DNA from: a virus
Length of the DNA stretch: 60,171 bases
Reading direction: 5' to 3' (one strand)
Virus record (IMG/VR): IMGVR_UViG_3300042887_002054
Location: 1-60,171 of that record
Part shown: positions 25,748-33,105 of the stretch, piece after piece
Position numbering within the stretch: the stretch's first letter is position 1
Layout of the letters: every line of letters starts with the position of its first letter
The notes under the pieces: generated by a model
Database searches by the model: none
The model's input: only the letters and a program-made list of their open reading frames with translations
What the model was told of the DNA's origin: nothing
Translations under genes and position numbers: made by a program

Positions 25748-26214
25748 TATAACCCTAATTTTTTAAGTTCTTTTATTGTATTAGCCGCTGATGTATGTAA
25801 TATTCCTATACCACCTGCGTTATTCCATTCTTTAATAGTTTGTTCCATATCATCAATTAGTATTTTACCTTCAGCAGCAAATAACATTTTTTGTGCTCTT
25901 GGATATAATAATAATTTTCTATATTCACCCGGTATATGCATTTTAACCCAATCGTCTTTACCTACTCGAGATGAAGGATCCATAGAAGGAGCTGATAAAA
26001 GATATGGTTTATATTTTTTAATATAATTCCACAATGTTTGTCCATCAGACATCCAATCTAAATTAGCCCAAAACGATGCACCAGCATCCGATATTGGTTT
26101 CCAAAACTCTTTTTTGCCATTAAATGATTTAGATGGTTTTGTGTTTGTTAAATCAGCATAACCTTTTTCAAAATCGGCAAGGACTCCGTCCATGTCGCAG
26201 TAAATTGTGTACAT
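25747..26214 (-). CDS. HAD-family 5'-nucleotidase-like phosphatase
   Basis: The 155-residue protein carries the HAD nucleophile motif DMDGVLADF (7-15) and a late acidic pair ILIDDMEQTI. An aromatic, Trp-rich cap region lies between (FWKPISDAGASFWANLDWM). This is the layout of 5'(3')-deoxyribonucleotidases and related phage phosphatases, which dephosphorylate nucleotides. Substrate not certain. It is translationally linked to neighbours on both sides and lacks the leader. Confidence 0.8.
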   Translation of the reverse strand: MYTIYCDMDGVLADFEKGYADLTNTKPSKSFNGKKEFWKPISDAGASFWANLDWMSDGQTLWNYIKKYKPYLLSAPSMDPSSRVGKDDWVKMHIPGEYRKLLLYPRAQKMLFAAEGKILIDDMEQTIKEWNNAGGIGILHTSAANTIKELKKLGL

Positions 26215-26216
26215 AA

Positions 26217-28238
26217 CTATTTTTTATTTTTAAGCATTGCTTTAATTAAGTCAATATGTCCTTCTCCTGCAGTAGCTATTACTTTGTAACCTCTACTTTC
26301 ATATTTCTTTAGTTTTGATAATAAGTTTTCATCTCTAGCTTCGTTAAAAGCATCAGCTACCTTAGCTACTTTTGTATACTTGTCTCCATAATCTGCTGGA
26401 AAAGAAAGTCTATATAAGGTATCGTAGTCTTTAGCTGTTGGTTCGGATAAATTATCTGAAAGTGGTAATTCGGCTTCTTGTGCTGCTGCTTTCAAAAACT
26501 TAATACCTTCTGTACTTAAGTAATCTTCTGGAGCGAAATCTGCTACTGATTGGCCTTGTAAAATATTTTGTCCAACCATACTAGCCCAATTAGCTGCTAA
26601 TATTTTACTACGAGAAAGACCTGTTTTTTCTTTTTGAATTTTGTACAAAAGGGATTGGTCATTCATTACATTTAAATCAGAACCATCCCATGAATCATTA
26701 ACTAGGTTTTTAAAGTAAGAACTTAATTCATCATAAATCATTTCTTGCTCACTACCTGCTACATACTTGTCATTATCATCCCCACCTTCTCCCATAAATG
26801 CTACCTTATCGTCAGGTGAAAAATTTTTCTTAACATAATCTACAACTTGTTTTGCATCTGACTCACTGTAATGCTCAACTCCAAAAATAATAGAATTACC
26901 AATAGGAAGTTGTTGAACTTCCTTTAAAATATTTTTTTTTGTAGCTGTTAGCTTTACCATTTTTTTATGTTCGTAAATACTATTATTTATCTTTCCAAAG
27001 TTTCTTAATAATACACCAGCCATTGCATTTGCTTCATCTTCAATAGGTGAACCAGTTTTACCGCTATTAATATCAAGACGACCATCTTCTTCTTGTTTAC
27101 GATGAATCAGTTCATGTGCCAATGTTCTCAATATGTCAGCCATGTTTCTATTCTTAACATAAACCCAAATCTTATTACTACTTGGATCAAAATAACCAAA
27201 ACTACGTTTTTCTTTTGCTTTGTCGTTATCGTAAGATAAAGTTAAGTTACTTGGAAGATTTTGCAACCCCAAGTTTTTAACTGAATATTTAATAAATTCA
27301 CCAATAGTCGCTGTTTGACTTTCGTTTAATCTACCTTCAGTTAAGTAAAATGCTTTTTCATTAGGCATATCAATTGTAGCCAATAATACTTTAGGTTCTT
27401 GACCTGCTTGTTTATATTTTCTTAATGTATCATTACCTGAAGCTAAGTAATAATTATCTTTATCATAATTCAATACTAATGCAGGATCTGTTGGTAATTC
27501 ACCACTATATTTACCTTTAATATTATATGAATCACTATTTTCTAATTTAGACCAAATATCATCTGATAAAAGGACCATACCACCAGCTGTAAAAGCATAT
27601 TTTAAATCTTCAAGAGGAATATTAAATTTTTCTGCTGTACGTTCAATATTACTTGCTTCTTTAGCTACATAAGCTGTGAAAGTATCATCTGTAGTTTGGT
27701 GATTAATTTCTATTAATGGCTTTTCAAGTACACCTAAAAAATCTTGCACATTAATACCTGTAGGGATAAATTTTTCAACTTCAGTTGGGTTTTTACCTAC
27801 TAATGCTGTTCTTAAACCAGTAGCGTTTACGCCTTCTCCTGCTATACCTGCATCAAATACTTTTACATTAGGAAATTGCAATGCACTTTTAAAACGATCT
27901 ACTTCACCTTTACCTGCAGCTAAAATAAAATTAGTATCAGGATTATCTTTAACAACGTTATAAACTTCTCTAATAGGACTTTCTTCAGTTAATTTTACTT
28001 CAACAGAACCATTCATTATTGTTTTATATAAATTCCATACAGCAACACTTTCATCAGCGTCAACACCATCACGAGTTTTAGGTGATACTAATATCACTAC
28101 TTGGTCTGCTTTATTTAGTAATTGTTGGACTACTTCAAAGTGACCTTTGTGTGGTGGTTTAAATGCACCTGGAAACAAAGCAATTGTTTGTTTGTCTGTT
28201 TCTAATAATACTTCTGCTATATATTGTCCTAAATTCAT
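26217..28238 (-). CDS. Leader + nucleotidyltransferase + HExxH peptidase polyprotein
   Basis: The 673-residue protein starts MNLGQYIAEVLLE. I chose the ATG at 28238 because it forms TAATG with the preceding stop; an ATG 12 nt earlier is possible. Domain 1 (about 18-165) is a cytidylyltransferase-fold nucleotidyltransferase with FPGAFKPPHKGHF (HKGH 30-33). Domain 2 (about 305-425) has LAHELIHRKQ, a zinc metallopeptidase motif (HELIH 375-379), with E-D-E-A-N-A downstream as a possible third ligand. Domain 3 (about 440-673) is unidentified. Leader-like segments lie at both domain borders: YLTEGRLNES (298-307) and MVKLTATKKNILKE (427-440). This suggests that the prohead protease cuts it into separate enzymes. 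Confidence 0.75.
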   Translation of the reverse strand: MNLGQYIAEVLLETDKQTIALFPGAFKPPHKGHFEVVQQLLNKADQVVILVSPKTRDGVDADESVAVWNLYKTIMNGSVEVKLTEESPIREVYNVVKDNPDTNFILAAGKGEVDRFKSALQFPNVKVFDAGIAGEGVNATGLRTALVGKNPTEVEKFIPTGINVQDFLGVLEKPLIEINHQTTDDTFTAYVAKEASNIERTAEKFNIPLEDLKYAFTAGGMVLLSDDIWSKLENSDSYNIKGKYSGELPTDPALVLNYDKDNYYLASGNDTLRKYKQAGQEPKVLLATIDMPNEKAFYLTEGRLNESQTATIGEFIKYSVKNLGLQNLPSNLTLSYDNDKAKEKRSFGYFDPSSNKIWVYVKNRNMADILRTLAHELIHRKQEEDGRLDINSGKTGSPIEDEANAMAGVLLRNFGKINNSIYEHKKMVKLTATKKNILKEVQQLPIGNSIIFGVEHYSESDAKQVVDYVKKNFSPDDKVAFMGEGGDDNDKYVAGSEQEMIYDELSSYFKNLVNDSWDGSDLNVMNDQSLLYKIQKEKTGLSRSKILAANWASMVGQNILQGQSVADFAPEDYLSTEGIKFLKAAAQEAELPLSDNLSEPTAKDYDTLYRLSFPADYGDKYTKVAKVADAFNEARDENLLSKLKKYESRGYKVIATAGEGHIDLIKAMLKNKK

Positions 28239-28909
28239 TATTTCATCCATTTTTTATCTGTGGTGAATTGAAAATTTTTATCTATATTTTCGTCTGTAGG
28301 TTGATAATATTGTTTATCTCCTGCTTTAATTAATTTATATTCTCCTAATTCTTTTTTCAAATAATCAAATAATTCTTGATCATTATTAAAAGTAATTTTT
28401 TGATCTGTTTGAGCTTTACCTCTAATAACAGGATATAATGCCGGTACTTTTTTCCACTGCATTATTTTTCTAAAAGATTGGATCGCGTCTGGATTTAGTA
28501 TATTTAATTCAGATCCACTAATAAGAGCATCTGTACCTTCTTGTCTAAGTTTATCAAATGCTTCTTTACCAATATTATGTAAATCAGATTTATTTATAAC
28601 TTTAGCGTTAGATTTTAATCTCATTTCATACATAAATCCTTCTTTAGCATATTCACTATAAAAGCCTGTATAATTCATGGGACAAAAAGAATCTCTACAT
28701 TCTTTATCTTTACCAAAGTAAATACCAATACCACTTTGAGATCCAGTATTACCTTCACCAGCTGCTTTAGCAGACATAAATTCTTTACCCTTATTTTGCC
28801 TAAATAAAGGATCTAAATCACCTTGATCAATATCAGCAGTTGAACCATGATACCAAATACCACCAACATCTCCATCAATTTCTTTTAATATGTCTAGTAA
28901 TTTAATCAC
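28238..28909 (-). CDS. Leader-bearing ADP-ribosyltransferase-like protein
   Basis: The gene starts with GTG overlapping the previous stop (GTGA). The leader MIKLLDILKE (LKE 8-10) precedes a domain with WYHGSTADI (H21), GIYFGKD (Y64), a series of beta strands ('FMYEMRLKSNAKVINKSDL') and 'ALISGSELNIL' (E134). The H-Y-E order and the strand pattern fit the ADP-ribosyltransferase fold. T4 packages the ART Alt in its head and injects it to modify host RNA polymerase, so this could be a functional counterpart. The domain call rests on motif reading alone, with moderate certainty; sequence similarity to Alt itself was not seen. Confidence 0.6.
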   Translation of the reverse strand: MIKLLDILKEIDGDVGGIWYHGSTADIDQGDLDPLFRQNKGKEFMSAKAAGEGNTGSQSGIGIYFGKDKECRDSFCPMNYTGFYSEYAKEGFMYEMRLKSNAKVINKSDLHNIGKEAFDKLRQEGTDALISGSELNILNPDAIQSFRKIMQWKKVPALYPVIRGKAQTDQKITFNNDQELFDYLKKELGEYKLIKAGDKQYYQPTDENIDKNFQFTTDKKWMK

Positions 28910-29661
28910 TTAAGAAAGCTATTAATTTTAGATTTAGCATCGTCCATAGATGTAAATTCTGGTGTTGATCGTACTAGTTGTTCTATATTAGCATTTAAGT
29001 CTGCTATTTCTTTATCGCGTTTAGCTTTCTCGTCTGGTGTATAAATCTTACCACTACCCTTAACTGTTTTAAAGAATCTTTCTCTAGCAACAGCAGGATC
29101 ATATTCTAATTTACCATTTGGATCATTGTTAATTAAAACAAATTTATCACCAAATGCTTGTTTGTAATTATCTATATTACCATTTACACCAGCCCATGTT
29201 TTAACAACAATAGAAGGTGCTAATGCACGATCACGATTAGCATTGCGCTCTAATGATGTATAAGGTGAAACCCAAATCATGACCATCATTGTATCGTATC
29301 CTAATTCTTCTAATTCTGCTTTTTTCTTTAATAATGGTTTACTAGCAGCACCAGTACCATCTATGATAATATCTTTTTTAGCTCCCGATAATTCCGCGTA
29401 TTTTTCTTTAGTTGCTTTTTGAGCTTGACCCATTAATTTGGCTGCTTGAGACAATTGATCTTGGTTGAAATCTGCGATTTTCATGCCTAAACCTGCTGCT
29501 TTTAACAGTTCCTCATAGGTGTCATCGACATTAATTACAGTCAAATTTTTCGGTATTAACTGCGCAGATACAAACGTTTTACCAGAACCAGCAGGGCCTG
29601 CCATGAATATAGCTTTAGGTTTGCCTTGTGCTTCTTTTAGTAAATCTAGTAACTTAATCAT
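28906..29661 (-). CDS. Leader-bearing zeta-toxin-like P-loop kinase
   Basis: I chose the ATG at 29661, giving MIKLLDLLKE (LKE 8-10), over one at 29700 that lies inside a hairpin. The 251-residue protein has Walker A AGPAGSGKT (21-29), 'VINVDD' (a substrate aspartate region), 'KKDIIIDGTGA' and 'RNANRDRAL', the arrangement of zeta-toxin/PezT and related small-molecule kinases. Zeta toxins phosphorylate UDP-N-acetylglucosamine; whether this one does is unknown. Packaging with the DNA is inferred from the leader and neighbours. Confidence 0.75.
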   Translation of the reverse strand: MIKLLDLLKEAQGKPKAIFMAGPAGSGKTFVSAQLIPKNLTVINVDDTYEELLKAAGLGMKIADFNQDQLSQAAKLMGQAQKATKEKYAELSGAKKDIIIDGTGAASKPLLKKKAELEELGYDTMMVMIWVSPYTSLERNANRDRALAPSIVVKTWAGVNGNIDNYKQAFGDKFVLINNDPNGKLEYDPAVARERFFKTVKGSGKIYTPDEKAKRDKEIADLNANIEQLVRSTPEFTSMDDAKSKINSFLK

Positions 29662-29668
29662 ACGTGAA

Positions 29669-29721
29669 TATAAATAGGTGACCTGGACAAGCCAAGCCAC
29701 CTATAAATATTGTTATTTATA
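29669..29721 (-). promoter_or_regulatory. Control region with boxes and a hairpin before the kinase gene
   Basis: An 11-bp stem (29676-29686 with 29692-29702, two G-U wobbles on the minus strand, 5-nt loop) is flanked by TATTTATA (29669-29676) and ATATTTATA (29702-29710). Minus-strand TATAAATA, identical to the T4 late-promoter octamer, lies at 29714-29721. No T run follows the hairpin, so it may be a leader structure rather than a terminator. Confidence 0.5.
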
Positions 29722-29725
29722 CTGA

Positions 29726-30508
29726 TTATGCTATCTTAACGCTAGTAGGTAACGTTTCGGTTACTGGTTTAAAGTCAGGGTTTTCTAGTGTATATATTTC
29801 ATATATATTTTTAAACATTGAAAAATTCTTTTCAATATCATTTACCACTTTTAATTCCCAACCTTTACCTTGAATTTTACCACCTTTGCCTTCACCGCGT
29901 GTATTTGCTTTAACCCACAAAATACCTGTATGAGTTACTTTCTCATCATGTGTTTCGTTCCAGGCTTGAGCATAAGCAGCTAACTGCAAATCATAACTAG
30001 TATGAAGTGAATTTGATGTTTTAAGATCTAATAACCAAATGTTATCAAACATTCTAACAACTAAATCGGCTGTACCAGCATATTTGTGTTCATCTGAGAA
30101 TAAATGATATTCAGTTGCTATTAATTCTGGTTTATGTGTATTCCAAAAATCAGCAAAGCGTAAAATCATTCTCCAAACATCTAAGTTATACTTAGCGTTT
30201 CCGAATTCATCAATCCAAGTAATTTCTGCTCCATTTAAAAAAGCATCTACAGCGTTGTGTACTTGAGTACCTTCACCTGCTGCTTTAGATGCAATAATAT
30301 CGCTATTATGTCCTACATCTTTTAACCAAGAGTGGAAAAATTGATTTTTAGGGAAATAATTTAAAACTGACGTTACTGAAGGATAATAATTACCTTCTCG
30401 TCTGTAAAATCTACTGTCCAAAACATTAACTTGTTTGTCCCCTTCAGCGTATTCAACGATACGTTTGATTTTAGGGTCTTTAATAATGTTTACGTTTTTT
30501 TCGATCAT
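29726..30508 (-). CDS. RecB/Cas4-like PD-(D/E)xK nuclease
   Basis: The 260-residue protein has an N-terminal 'YYPSVTSVLNYF' and 'GTQVHNAVDAFL' (helical His motif). Its core is 'YAGTADLVVR' (first catalytic Asp) followed by 'WLLDLKTSN', the D-x-K catalytic strand, with a C-terminal QLAAYAQAW helix. This is the Cas4/RecB exonuclease layout (PDDEXK_1-like). Likely role is phage DNA recombination or end processing. It overlaps the primase stop by four bases and forms a small replication cluster. It has no leader. Confidence 0.85.
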   Translation of the reverse strand: MIEKNVNIIKDPKIKRIVEYAEGDKQVNVLDSRFYRREGNYYPSVTSVLNYFPKNQFFHSWLKDVGHNSDIIASKAAGEGTQVHNAVDAFLNGAEITWIDEFGNAKYNLDVWRMILRFADFWNTHKPELIATEYHLFSDEHKYAGTADLVVRMFDNIWLLDLKTSNSLHTSYDLQLAAYAQAWNETHDEKVTHTGILWVKANTRGEGKGGKIQGKGWELKVVNDIEKNFSMFKNIYEIYTLENPDFKPVTETLPTSVKIA

Positions 30509-31443
30509 ATGTTTTGTAATTTTTTCTCAAGCAAGCTTTGAAAAGTCAAAGGTTCTGTATGCTCAAGAGTATTTAAAAATGCCTCAAACCCGATTTCGTT
30601 TGCATCTTTACCTTCTAATTCTACCATATAAACTTCCTTACCATACGACATTAATTTTTCAGCATGTTTAAGGGCATCTTTTTTAGCATCATTATCTAGT
30701 GCAATGTAAATTCTATCGACGCTTGATTTAACTAGTTTTTCCATTAGTTTGTTATGTAATACTTTACCTAATAATGGAATAACGTTTCGTTTAATAGTGA
30801 TTGCATCAAACATACCTTCACAAAGTATGATTGGTGCATCCCAGTTTATGTATAATTCTAAACCTATAACTTCCTTAGATGCTACAGGTGGATTTTTGTA
30901 TTTGCGATCTGATTCTTTATAAGCGCGAGCTACAAAATAATTCAATATTCCGTTTGCATCGTATGAGGGTATAATTATTCGTCCAACATACGGACCTTCT
31001 TTGCAGAAACCAATATTATATTTTAAAATATCATCTTTAGTTACGTTACGTTTTGATAAAAATCGTAATGCATGTTTAGCCTCTATTTGAGCGATCTTAT
31101 CCGAGTAAATACCGTTTAATGCGATATATTCGGCGGGTAAAACGAGTGCCTCAGTAGATACAATGTCTTCCACATTTGTAGGCTGAATAAGCAGATTTAG
31201 GTCAGCAAATTTGTCTGGTGTTGCTTTTGCTTGTTTGAATAGGGTACGTATGGTTTTGCCCTTAGTATCACACACCCAACAATGCCAAAAATTTTCCTTC
31301 TTAGCTGTGGTACGTAATGATACTTCTAGTTTATTTTTGTGGTGAGCACAAAACGGACATTTAAAAGCATAGTTACCTTTGCTTGTTGGTGTGCCTTTAC
31401 CTAAAACAGATTCTACTAATACTAGTAGAGCAGCATTTTCCAT
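30505..31443 (-). CDS. 61: DNA primase, gp61-like
   Basis: The 312-residue protein has an N-terminal zinc-binding domain with C29/C32 (KCPFC) and C55/C58 (CWVC). Its TOPRIM domain has IILCEGMFDAI (E209) and ALDNDAKKD (D250, D252). The size and order fit T4 gp61, which makes RNA primers with the gp41 helicase; the helicase gene is not in this window. It stands with the nucleases among late genes, not in a typical early cluster. Confidence 0.88.
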   Translation of the reverse strand: MENAALLVLVESVLGKGTPTSKGNYAFKCPFCAHHKNKLEVSLRTTAKKENFWHCWVCDTKGKTIRTLFKQAKATPDKFADLNLLIQPTNVEDIVSTEALVLPAEYIALNGIYSDKIAQIEAKHALRFLSKRNVTKDDILKYNIGFCKEGPYVGRIIIPSYDANGILNYFVARAYKESDRKYKNPPVASKEVIGLELYINWDAPIILCEGMFDAITIKRNVIPLLGKVLHNKLMEKLVKSSVDRIYIALDNDAKKDALKHAEKLMSYGKEVYMVELEGKDANEIGFEAFLNTLEHTEPLTFQSLLEKKLQNI

Positions 31444-31461
31444 AACCTTAAATATAAGATT

Positions 31462-31917
31462 TTACTCTGCCGAAATCAAATCTTTTCTATAAAATTTACC
31501 TAGTATATTATCGTTCATGTATCTATCGTCTTCTAGAACGTTGTACTGAAATAAACATTTAGTTTCCCAATATGTTAATTCCTTTTTATTTCTACACAAC
31601 ATTAACACGTAACGTTTCAGTTCGTCCTTTGGTAATGACTTTACTTCAGTGTTTGAGCCGTAGTAAGTTTTCCAATCGCTTTCTTTAACTACTGTTTTTT
31701 TAGATGGTCTTTTACCTCTAGTAACAGGAATTTCAGCTAATTCTTTCTTACCTAACTTCTTTGTTTGTGTGTGTTGGAATGCTTTTTTACCAATGTAGGT
31801 ACGGCCTGTTTTAGCATGAACAGTCATATAAACATACCCGTAGTATTCAGTAAAATCAAATGTAGAATCGTTGATCATATCCTCTACCTCAGTAGCAGGA
31901 CCTAAAATTTGAAACAT
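31462..31917 (-). CDS. GIY-YIG-like nuclease fold protein
   Basis: The 151-residue protein contains 'YGYVYMTVHAKTGRTYIGKKAF' (about 25-46), matching the two-strand GIY-YIG core, then 'YYGS', basic residues, and 'LTYWETKCLF' with the expected late Glu. Similar short proteins occur in many T4-like phages. It could be a homing-type or repair endonuclease. Spacing from the primase is 18 nt. Confidence 0.65.
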   Translation of the reverse strand: MFQILGPATEVEDMINDSTFDFTEYYGYVYMTVHAKTGRTYIGKKAFQHTQTKKLGKKELAEIPVTRGKRPSKKTVVKESDWKTYYGSNTEVKSLPKDELKRYVLMLCRNKKELTYWETKCLFQYNVLEDDRYMNDNILGKFYRKDLISAE

Positions 31918-31933
31918 AACTATTATTTATTTT

Positions 31934-32260
31934 TTAAGTATCGTATTTAACTACAAATGTCATGTCAGTATAAGGTGACATTAAAATTGGTTTACCAAAT
32001 TTAGCTACAGCTAATAATTCATTATTATTATTATATAAACCGATTGCTGTAGCATAAGGAGTAAAGTATGAGCCTGAAGGTAAAGCAGAGCCAGTGGCAA
32101 AATCTTTTAATGATCCACTTTGATAGTTGTTTACTAAAGTAGGATTGTATGATGCATTAAATTCAGTATTTTGAATAACACAACGCACTTCGTTTTCATA
32201 AACAGTATGATTGTTTTTGAAAGAAAGAGAAAATGATCCTGTATGTGTTATTGTTGGCAT
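31934..32260 (-). CDS. Small structural protein related to the C-terminus of the 333-aa tail protein
   Basis: The 108-residue protein matches the C-terminal third of the protein at 40194-41195. Both contain a 'GSF-S/T-L' strand, 'IKNSEYNYTTNPS' / 'IQNTEFNASYNPT', 'YATAIGLYNNNNELLAVAKFGKPI' / 'YITTVGMYNNNNELLAVAKLSKPL', and end in a 'VKYD/VKLDY' strand. This block is, as I recall, common in uncultured phage virion proteins. The two paralogues stand on opposite sides of the adhesin-glycosyltransferase module. Confidence 0.7.
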   Translation of the reverse strand: MPTITHTGSFSLSFKNNHTVYENEVRCVIQNTEFNASYNPTLVNNYQSGSLKDFATGSALPSGSYFTPYATAIGLYNNNNELLAVAKFGKPILMSPYTDMTFVVKYDT

Positions 32261-32265
32261 TATTA

Positions 32266-33072
32266 TTATCGTTGGTTACCTATATAAGTATCTATAACGT
32301 AAGTGTTTCCAAAAGATCCTGATGGATATCCACTACCTCCATATAAAGGAACATTAATAAGTTGAAGTGCTGTACCCAAACCATTTAGAATGTAAGGACT
32401 ACCTGCATCTGGAGTACCATTTACTCTATAGATAATTTCTGATACTTGGTAATCAAAAACTCTTGTTTGTTGAGTAACTGCTACATAGAAGAAGTTTCCT
32501 GTTGGAATAGTAAAGGTTGTTGTACCAGTTGTGAACAATGTTTGTCTTAATCCCAAGGCACCACCATTAGTTAATGGATAGTAAATTTGAGTATATCCTG
32601 AATTACCAGAATCTACAGTTAAGTTAACAGTAACTGTTACGTTAGGTCTAGCAGATATAGTAGGTGTTAAAGTAGGTGTTGCCGTTAATGTAGGAGTAGG
32701 TGTTGATGTTGGTGTTTGTGTACTTGTTAAAGTAGGAGTAGGTGTTGTTGTTAACCCTGGAGTTACAGTTGGTGATGCTGTTAATGTTGGTGTTAAGAAT
32801 GGAGTTAACGTTGCTGTTGGAGTAACTGTTGAAGTTGGAGTTGGTGAAGGAGAAATTGGTAAAAACTCAACATAATTGTTATTACAAGCAGGATTTGAGT
32901 TTACTACTATAATTTTTGTTGGTGTTGGGTCTGGGAGTATATAAGTAATGCCTGTTCTTAAAGCAGCCGCAGGTATATTTTGCTCAATAGGAGGTGTACT
33001 TAAGCTATTAGCATAAATAGTATAAGGTCCTGGTGCGGTACCGCTAGTTAATTGTACAGATATTGTTGCCAT
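32266..33072 (-). CDS. Adhesin-like protein with (Thr-x)n linker (268 aa)
   Basis: Residues about 1-70 form a beta-rich domain. Residues about 72-138 alternate Thr or Ser with Pro, Leu, Ala or Val almost without break. The C-terminal domain (about 140-268) is beta-rich with aromatic residues. This is the layout of a phage surface fibre or decoration protein with a mucin-like stalk. It resembles the larger protein at 38397-40187, with glycosyltransferase genes between them. A late-type box lies 24 nt upstream. Confidence 0.7.
   Translation of the reverse strand: MATISVQLTSGTAPGPYTIYANSLSTPPIEQNIPAAALRTGITYILPDPTPTKIIVVNSNPACNNNYVEFLPISPSPTPTSTVTPTATLTPFLTPTLTASPTVTPGLTTTPTPTLTSTQTPTSTPTPTLTATPTLTPTISARPNVTVTVNLTVDSGNSGYTQIYYPLTNGGALGLRQTLFTTGTTTFTIPTGNFFYVAVTQQTRVFDYQVSEIIYRVNGTPDAGSPYILNGLGTALQLINVPLYGGSGYPSGSFGNTYVIDTYIGNQR
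32657..32855 (-). repeat. Degenerate 6-bp-period repeat encoding (Thr-x)n
   Basis: About 200 bp of short degenerate units (plus strand GTTGGTGTAG-like) encoding alternating Thr. A related longer tract is at 38819-39201. Such tracts can vary in length by slippage or recombination. Confidence 0.75.
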
Positions 33073-33096
33073 TTGTTAATTTACGTCAATGTTATA

Positions 33097-33105
33097 TATA
33101 AATAT
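33097..33105 (-). promoter_or_regulatory. Late-type box before the 268-aa adhesin gene
   Basis: Minus-strand ATATTTATA, 24 nt before the ATG at 33072, immediately after the stop of the methyltransferase-glycosyltransferase gene. Confidence 0.5.

Noticed and set aside
30505-31443. Bacterial DnaG primase from host DNA in a chimeric assembly
   Set aside because: Length and gene neighbours fit a phage gp61-type primase, and strand and composition continue without a break.
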